Part shown: piece by piece, positions 56,693 through 64,000 of the stretch
Numbering within the stretch: position 1 is the first letter of the stretch
Layout: each line of letters begins with the position of its first letter
Position numbers and translations under genes: made by a program
Notes under the pieces: generated by a model
What the model was told of the DNA's origin: nothing
Seen by the model: the letters and a program-made list of their open reading frames with translations, nothing else
Databases searched by the model: none
Assembly (NCBI GenBank): GCA_021234155.1
Contig: JAJEKV010000050.1
Span: forward strand, 5,566,195 to 5,630,194
Origin: Isoetes taiwanensis
Lineage: Eukaryota > Streptophyta > Lycopodiopsida > Isoetales > Isoetaceae
Reading direction: 5' to 3'
DNA length: 64,000 nucleotides

Positions 56693-57418
56693 ACAAGAAC
56701 TTTTCAACCTCACTCTTGAAATATATGTTTATCTAATCTATATATTTTATTATTCACCATTGTTTACAATTAATCAAATGCAATTACAAAAAAAAAAAAA
56801 GGTGCTGCGCACGAGGGGTTGCCCTCCGGTGGCCCGAAAGTGTGTTTTCATGTTTCGTTTTTTTGTGTTGGATCTTGTTTGTTTTGTGTAGAGTCGTGTA
56901 AATGATATGAACACAGGTTGTCATTTTCAAGAATATGCTCATTGTCTATTTGGACTCGACACTTTTGTTCGTAATATGAACCCTATGGTCATTACATCAT
57001 GTAATTGCGTTGAATCGGGCATTTCGCCAGTAAAGGCACCGGTAATGCCGCCACACTCGACGGCACACTCGTGGCTCCAGACTTGGCGGTGCATGGGCTT
57101 GCTTGCCTGGAGCTTTTATTGGGCGAAATGACCCTCCTCAGGGCAATGTGCTTGAAAATATTATGGTTTCATCCAAGTTCAAACTAGAGACTTTTAGTGT
57201 AATACTAACAAATAGTTTGGCTATTATTAGAACAAAGTGTTATGTTTGGCATTTATTTCGTTTTGTTAAGAAATCCCTCTTCATACATAAAAAATTTCTA
57301 CACCCTTAAGAAGATTGCCATTTGGCTAGCCGTTAATTTTTTCCATGCATCCGAGTTGAATCATAGTTACTTCAATAATTGTTTCATTATTATTAAACAG
57401 TTGTTATTCTTCGTAGAA

Positions 57419-57634
57419 TAGTCTAGTGGTAATACACTAGGTCTAGCAACTATAGGTCTCGAGTTCGAGATTGCCCAGAATCGCACTCTGAACTGTTGGG
57501 TGTCAAAACCCACAGACGCAATATAAAGTGGTTGGGGGCAGGGCCCAACAAAGCAATGTAGTGTGGTGTGTGGTCACATGTCCAGTTGGATGCTGCCTAG
57601 TGGCGTGACGTTAAAATACTATCTATCTATCTAT
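57419..57634 (+). mobile_element. tRNA-derived SINE, present only in copy 2
   Basis: This 216-bp insertion is absent from copy 1 (site 5,711-5,716). It starts TAGTCTAGTGGTAATACAC (A-box-like), has GGTCTCGAGTTCGAGATTG (B box), a body, and a tail of ATCT repeats (57,621-57,634). No clean target duplication is seen. Six bases of the empty site (ATTGCT) are missing. Confidence 0.8.
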
Positions 57635-57979
57635 CCAAGAAACTAAGATCATTATTGCCGATGTGTCTGCCATATTCTATAATGCTTTTGCATGCTTGTA
57701 AAATGTGGAAATGAGACGACATTTGCCTTGATGCATAGTATCTCCACCAATAACAGTTTCCATAATACTACATTTCAAGGGCTGGATATTTCCTGCTCCA
57801 AATGGCCAAGCATGCTGCACGAGTTGAATTCTCCAAAGAAGACAACATTTGCTGGCACATTCTTGAAAGGATGCCTGAAATAATGAAGCGTGCCAATAAT
57901 TTTGCCAATTGGTTTTTTCCGGCAATAATTGAATTTTATCTTAAATCTTGATACTACCCAATTGAACATATTTCCAATT

Positions 57980-58450
57980 TTCTCTTTTGCTTAGCATTCC
58001 GTGTCCATATTTTCCGCCTCAAAAATTGGCAAAGGCCATTATGAACTACTTCATAAAAAGCATCTACTTCCTAGCTCTACATTGTTATGTGTTCTACAAG
58101 CGACAAGTAAGCGCTACCAAACCAATAATATTGGCACAAAGCTACTTTTAAAGTGCATCTTCGCCATTTTAAAGCAACCAAAAGAACCTAGAAGATCAAT
58201 TATGTTGTTATGATGAATTAGATTTCGTTCCACACAAAAGCAATGATCCACATTCTGCAGGGCCACCAATAACCTTCCTCCACTCAAGCTTCAGATGATT
58301 GCATGCATCTGAAGACCGCAAGTAGTGTCACCCACTGGTGCAATGGTATAATAATGTATTATTAAAGACTGTATTAACCAATCCAACTTCACCAATCTAT
58401 GCATATCCAAGAATCCATTGCATTCCATGACACAATATAGGCAACGCCTT
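57980..58450 (-). pseudogene. PPR protein 3' exon, copy 2 (heavily broken)
   Basis: This is the counterpart of 6,072-6,541. The PPR blocks are recognisable only by alignment to copy 1. Many single-base indels and short substitutions remove the reading frame, far more than in the Helitron part of the same duplication. Confidence 0.65.
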
Positions 58451-61199
58451 GTAAACCAATCAAAAAATAGTAAGGTTTATCACCTTTAGCAAAGAGTATT
58501 CAAGCTGTTCAAACAAGACATCCCCGCGATGAGGCTAGCTTTAAATAACTCGATCGGTAGAAATAAGATAGTGACCTAATTTCAATTCACTCAAAACCAA
58601 CGCGGACTGCTACGCATAAGAGCATGTTAAGAAGTATGACTTCATTTGGCCTAGTAAGTGGTGACGTAAAAAACGGGTTGATTTATTTTTCTAAATACTA
58701 CTTCACCCATTGCATTGCTTCTCACCCCTATACCTTAGAACCCAGCGACGTTTGCAACCGCACTGGCTCATTGGACCCGATGTGAACAAATAAAGTACTG
58801 CCGTTGCCAGAAACGCAACAACTCTTTACTAAATTCCCATCTCAAGCCTTCATAAACGACAACAATGCAAATAACAGAACCCACAATGGCCACCTTTGTG
58901 ACCCTGCCGACAGTTTCAGCCGTAATGATGATTTTAAAATCACGTTTAAACTTTCATAATTCCTGAGAATCTGCTCATATTAGGACAGCATTTTCTTAGC
59001 CACGGCAGTACCTAGTTCTTAATCGTGGAGGATTACACGGCATAAAGAGGGAATGTCATAATATTCGGTAATTGCTCTACATTCAAAATCATGGGGAGTT
59101 GCGACACTTCAAAATATGTCGCAGGGCGGTAAGCTCCATGTTTAGCCGGTGTGTCTAATTGATATTCATATAACAACTTCACGCTTCTTTCAACCTTTGA
59201 AATAATCCTCATGGTGGAATGAAGTAATCTACAAATATCCAAAGATCCTTGGTTATCCATATAGTTACATTCAAAGTAAATACAAGAAGGTCAAAAGCCA
59301 CAAACAATTTCTCATGATTGATAAGATTCTCACACTTTTGGTGCATAATCCGCTTCCTCATTTTATACTCGGCTTTCTTCGCTAAACCCATGAACTTTGT
59401 TACTTCATCCACCTATGCCTTTGGCAAACACAGCTACTGTTCACCCACCATATATGCACCACCGCATATTGTATACATTTCCGGGACATCCCTGGATCAA
59501 AGCATTTCCTTCACAAACCAACTTGCGCAACAAGCAAAAGACATGCTTCATTGTGAGCAATCAACCTTTGTCATATATTATCTCATAGTCAAAATGCCTT
59601 GATGACTAAGAAGATCAAGTGCATGCAAAATGTGCATTTCAACATTAAGACTTTAGCCCTAATTGATAAGACTAGAGTTGCTTGACACACCAAGAAGAAT
59701 AAGTGAAATGTCAAAATTTCTTCACACCTTCATCCCATGAGTCTCCCAGTACTCACATTAAAATCTTAAAGTTTCTACGGTGGGCACAAATGAAAGAACA
59801 TACATTCCATGAGATCAGCCTCTAAATTGACAACTTATGAAAGACTTTTGTCTACCCTCCTCTGTTAATCTCACATCCAAATCAAGGTACACAAGAAAAC
59901 AAAGTAAAGTGTCGATATCCACCTCCTTGGACTAGCTATAACTGGTATAGTTCTTTAACATCTTGATGCAATTCTACATAACTTCAGAGGGAGTCAGACA
60001 TCAAATGTCCTCACCACCCCAAAGACCTGGTTTGCCCTCACACCGCATGCAACCCCAAGCTCAACCAACCCCAACCCCACCCACCTTGATGTGGTCTAGG
60101 TCTAGAGTGGTCCAAGCAGGCACTATATGAATACTGGGAAGTGAAGGTAAGCTTCGCATAATACATATAGATTCTATGAAATGACCCACACTTTACTCTG
60201 CAAAATGGTTGGCTATAATGTTATCTCAATGAGAATTTAATATGAGATACTCCATTATAAGAAGATGAGATGAAATAATTATTCATCCTAGTAGTTCAAG
60301 ATTTGATAGTGGGAAAAGTGATACTAATTTAGGTGACAACATCTAAGTTTAGGGGATGATATACTATATTACTTCTATAATATGCTTTCAGCTAAGTGAA
60401 TCAAGAAAACACGCAGCTTAGACTCAATTTACCGTAAACTGCCATGCAACTAGCCAAGTAGTCTTGTCAAAAATACCCTACATAACTATCCAGACTTTCT
60501 TTTTGACAAAAGTTGGCGACTTCACCTCCGCGACACTATAGAGTCTCCTGGATTGAACCTTTACATGTTGTCTTATTTAACCGTCTCACAATACCTCCGT
60601 AACGGGCCCATTCACAAACCAATGAACCATGATAATAACAACACGAAAAGCTAAGTGCAATACAAACAAACGCATTACCTGTGCTTGTTTTCCCAAGCAT
60701 CAACAATACAAAGAAAAGAAATAGACATCATATATTCACCCTTTTATTTCTGGACAGAAAGCGAGGAGTCTAGTAATAATTATAAGGCAGAGAAAGTAGC
60801 TTTTGATGTTCTCGCTTATTTTAAATCTTAGATATTCTTTAATTTTTCCACTATTAGAGGGCAAGAAATCTGTATAGTGTAGCCCATGTCGGGTCGATTT
60901 TCCTTAGACGCAGCCTCTAGGTATGTTAACAAAATGGTTACTATCCCGCATTCCCCTACTCCAAGATCGAAGAGACCAAGCATACCTGGTAAAGAATCAT
61001 GGAGTTCTAGTTCTCTCATTAACATCCTTTTGAAGAAACTTAAGAATCACTTTGTTTCTTGAACACGATTCCAATCACATCCCATAATCAGATATTTGAT
61101 CAATCCAAGATTAGGTAAACTATTATAGATCTGGCATAAAATTCTATCTTCCATGCCAATGTAGCCTAAGGGAAAAAATGCATCCGTAAATGAAACATT
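58451..61199. other. Copy-2 equivalent of the PPR intron, no gene
   Basis: It aligns with 6,542-9,421 with many small differences. No domains were seen. Confidence 0.45.
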
Positions 61200-62560
61200 C
61201 CCCATTCAAAGTCCCGCCGACAATGCAACCAAGGAGGGACGATAAAGGGCGCAATAGGTTTCGCTTAAGTCCTCATCATGCCACACATATATTTTCTCGT
61301 GAATGTCGTAGTTGTAGTTCCTCACTGTTTTATGCCCTCTGTCGCATGTTTTCAAAATACTTAGGCAAGAATAATACACAATGTTGTATATGCAAGAATG
61401 ATAGAACCCCATGTCATGACATCACGCTTAAGCAATTTTTAAAATATTTCATGTGCTCTTCCGTGTCGACATTCTCACATACATATCAACAAGAGTGTTA
61501 CCCACAACAATGTCTAGTTGAACCCCATCTTCAATAGCTTGTTCATGAATATGCCTCCCATGCACTATGGCACCAATGCTTCCACATGCTTTCAAACACT
61601 CTGAAACGTGATTTTGCCCGACATATGCCCCTCATGTATATGTGCAGCATTATAGGGCACAATCACCACTGCCGCACACCCGTAATGATGGCATTCCTAG
61701 GAGACTACAGCTCTGCTTGCAGGATTTTAGTGACTCTAAATGTTTCCTCTACAATTTTATTAGTATATTGTATAGATTTTAGGGTTGTTTTAACAAAATA
61801 TCAATCACAAACCCTTTGATTTGCTCGTGAAATGACCTTACCCTGACAAATACCAATGTTACCGCAAGCTTTCAAGTCGCTGAAAATGTGACTTTATCCT
61901 GTTCTATGTTCGCATTATTGTAATTGTGGAAAACATTGTAAGGAAGATCACTTTCCTTGTCACACTGGAATATCCAATCATTGCCCACATGATACCACAC
62001 TTTGCTTTTGGCGAAGAATTCAAAACTAGGCGAAACCTCCGCATATCCACACACTTGACATACATACACACAAGAGAGGTTCCTAAGAAAACATCTGGAC
62101 CGAAGTCCATATAAATGATTCATTGTGAACTAACTTGCACTGGCACAGGAGGGACTTTAGTATACATGTTTCCGGACAATTGCAAGATAAAGGCATTTTG
62201 GTTCCTCTATATGGCAATAGCGCATTTTTATGGAGTTCAATAGTCGTATCAAGTCGCCAGATCCAACAGTTAGCCAAAATAAGTGCACACCATGTATAGT
62301 CAGCCGGTTAGAAATTGGCCAACGCATTGATTGCTTCACCAAAGAACCAGCGTAAGCAAAGAGGCTTAATAATCAGCTCCTCCAAACAACAACACAGTTT
62401 AGCCTATTCGCCCATGAAGAGCTTCGCTCTTCCCGCTTTAAATTGCCAATTTTGTTCTAATGCATTCCTATAAAATTGACTACATGCTTGTCGTCAAGAA
62501 AACATATATCCCACGCTTTCGATATTATTAGGTTTTTTGTCGCTTATCTTCTATTATTAA
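61200..62560 (-). pseudogene. PPR protein 5' exon, copy 2 (heavily broken)
   Basis: This is the counterpart of 9,422-10,855. Short pieces of the PPR array survive on the minus strand, for example DVFLGTSLVCMYVKCVDM near 62,050-62,095. A segment around 61,740-61,810 has lost similarity to copy 1. No continuous frame remains. Confidence 0.65.
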
Positions 62561-64000
62561 TTTGGGGACATCGATCCCGAGCCTGGTCGGGTTCTCATAG
62601 AGTTCGGGCTGACCGCCAGCCATCGGGCAACGCTCAGCTTTGAGCCAACAAAGATATCCTATATTAGCGCCTACATATACTTGGATACTATAAACCTTAA
62701 TATAACTAGGGAGCTCTAGGGCAAACTCCAAAAAGTTGGGAGGAATAAATGACCGGGTTCGGGCTACCGCTAAATTTTGTATGATATAGGATTTAAAATT
62801 TATAAGCTATCTAGTATGATATAGGATTTAAAATTCTATAAGTTATCTATAACCACTATAAGATTACCAAAATTTTTTTAGCACGCTTGCAATGTAAACG
62901 AGGGTGCGGGAGACTTGGAGCTTACTTGGGTTATCCACGCTAAAACCGGGATTATTGCGGAGAGCCCAGTGCTTGATTTTCATCTACGGAGAAATTAAAT
63001 TCCAAGATAAGTCCGCTCCATAAGTAGTTAGTGGCTACTGAAGCAAAATGCGAGGTTTCAACTCGCCAGCATCAAAGTTTATGGGTCTTCCCAAGATTGT
63101 ATCTAAGAGGTTACACAGAAAATCCCATTTTATTGTTTTTATTCGACCTTTTAGTATCAAAGCCATCCGGCTCGCCATACTGCCTCGGGAAGCAACATAT
63201 AAGAATGGGCAGATAAGAACTTCAAATGGACGCAGAATAGGTTCTAATGAGTAATCTCTCGAGTCGATTTTCAAATGCTTGGGACTGCTCGGCAAAAACT
63301 CTTTGTTCGTGAGGGCAGCGGTGATAAATCGGATCCCGCCGCGTTTCAACGCCACGCCCATCCGCCACTGCAGCCCGCATCGTGAAAGAACGGCCTCTAC
63401 CAAAACATCACCGATGCCTGCACCACCCGACTGCGGACATTGATCCGATAGGATGACTTTAATGGTGTTTGGTGATGATATAGTGAATTGAACGAATTTG
63501 GTAATGATACTTAATGATATTAAACCTATGGAACTGGTGACACGCTTAGTGCACGGATGGAAATTTCGCTTACTTATATAAATTAAACTAAATTCACTGA
63601 AATAACAGTGGCGCATAAACGGCCGGCGTACGCTGGCGAAAGAAAGAGCAAAGAAAAACTACTGAACCTCAACCCATCCAACGCTTCAGTCTACAAATCA
63701 ACGTATCAATAAAGCTCCGGGGAATGCTTCAAAGATGCTGGAATTACAAACCCAAGAATGTTAAATTGAATAATGCATAACCTAACAACCTCGAAAGCAA
63801 CAATAAACGCGATCGATATTTAAAATAATGGAATATGGATTGACTATCCGAAAGAAAAGAGGGACTATGTAAATTGGAACCCATTAAAAATTAGGATCCA
63901 ATAGTGTGCATATGCATAAGAAAAAATGAAGAGAAACCAATCCCGGTGAAAACCCCACGAGAATGGAACCATCGAACTTGATTGGACTAATGACAAAGGG
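62561..64000. other. Copy-2 equivalent of 10,856-12,307
   Basis: It contains the AT-rich repeat at about 62,770-62,880 (GATATAGGATTTAAAATT units). Otherwise only short unsupported frames. The alignment with copy 1 continues to the window end. Confidence 0.5.

Larger units (their letters stand above)
51687..64000 (+). repeat. Segmental direct duplication, copy 2
   Basis: This is the partner of 1-12,307. It carries one clear extra insertion, a SINE at 57,419-57,634, and many more small differences in its second half than in its first. The alignment continues to the last base of the window, where the text matches copy 1 at about 12,270-12,307, so the true right edge is outside. Confidence 0.93.

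Overview
The window looks like nuclear DNA of a land plant with a large, transposon-rich genome. It contains spliced genes with GT-AG introns, pentatricopeptide-repeat (PPR) relics, a MUR3-like GT47 glycosyltransferase, an EXORDIUM-like fragment, an RPA70-like gene, Ty1/copia, LINE, SINE, Helitron and foldback elements. A fern or another non-angiosperm is my best guess, from the PPR style and the transposon domains; this is inference. Almost every reading frame is broken by small indels. Part of that is probably base-calling error, because many differences between two near-identical copies fall at CAG/CTG sites.

Layout. (1) 1-12,307 and 51,687-64,000 are two direct copies of one segment of at least 12.3 kb. 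Each holds a LINE 3' end with poly(A), a decayed Helitron Pif1-type helicase gene with internal duplications, a 120-bp hairpin tandem repeat, and a decayed PPR gene on the minus strand. The second copy carries an extra tRNA-derived SINE. (2) 12.3-24.3 kb is a repeat graveyard: a tRNA-like unit, a PPR pseudogene, foldbacks, a second GC-richer Pif1 helicase fragment, short exons of an unknown gene, a Helitron 3' terminus and a 630-bp polypyrimidine tract. (3) 24.3-38.0 kb is a 5'-truncated copia element split by an 11,561-bp DNA transposon. (4) 38.0-42.2 kb holds a tandem duplication of a GT47 gene, with a hAT-like MITE in one copy. (5) 43.4-46.4 kb holds an EXORDIUM-like fragment, a long foldback and a LINE. 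(6) 47.2-50.7 kb holds an RPA70-like gene whose 5' half is duplicated as a 1.05-kb inverted repeat.

The most notable object is the transposon at 24,897-36,457. It has perfect 31-bp terminal inverted repeats and a 4-bp ATTA target duplication, and removing it rejoins the copia reverse-transcriptase frame exactly. On the plus strand it carries a DUF8039-like exon and a DUF7869-like protein with candidate acidic catalytic residues (a plausible transposase). On the minus strand it carries a gene set that includes a degenerate DNA-methyltransferase-like domain followed by an FCP1/NIF-type HAD phosphatase-like domain. The two strands diverge from about 30.3-30.7 kb. Two intergenic regions share a CTGGCGTG-core repeat. 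I do not recognise this combination as a described superfamily.
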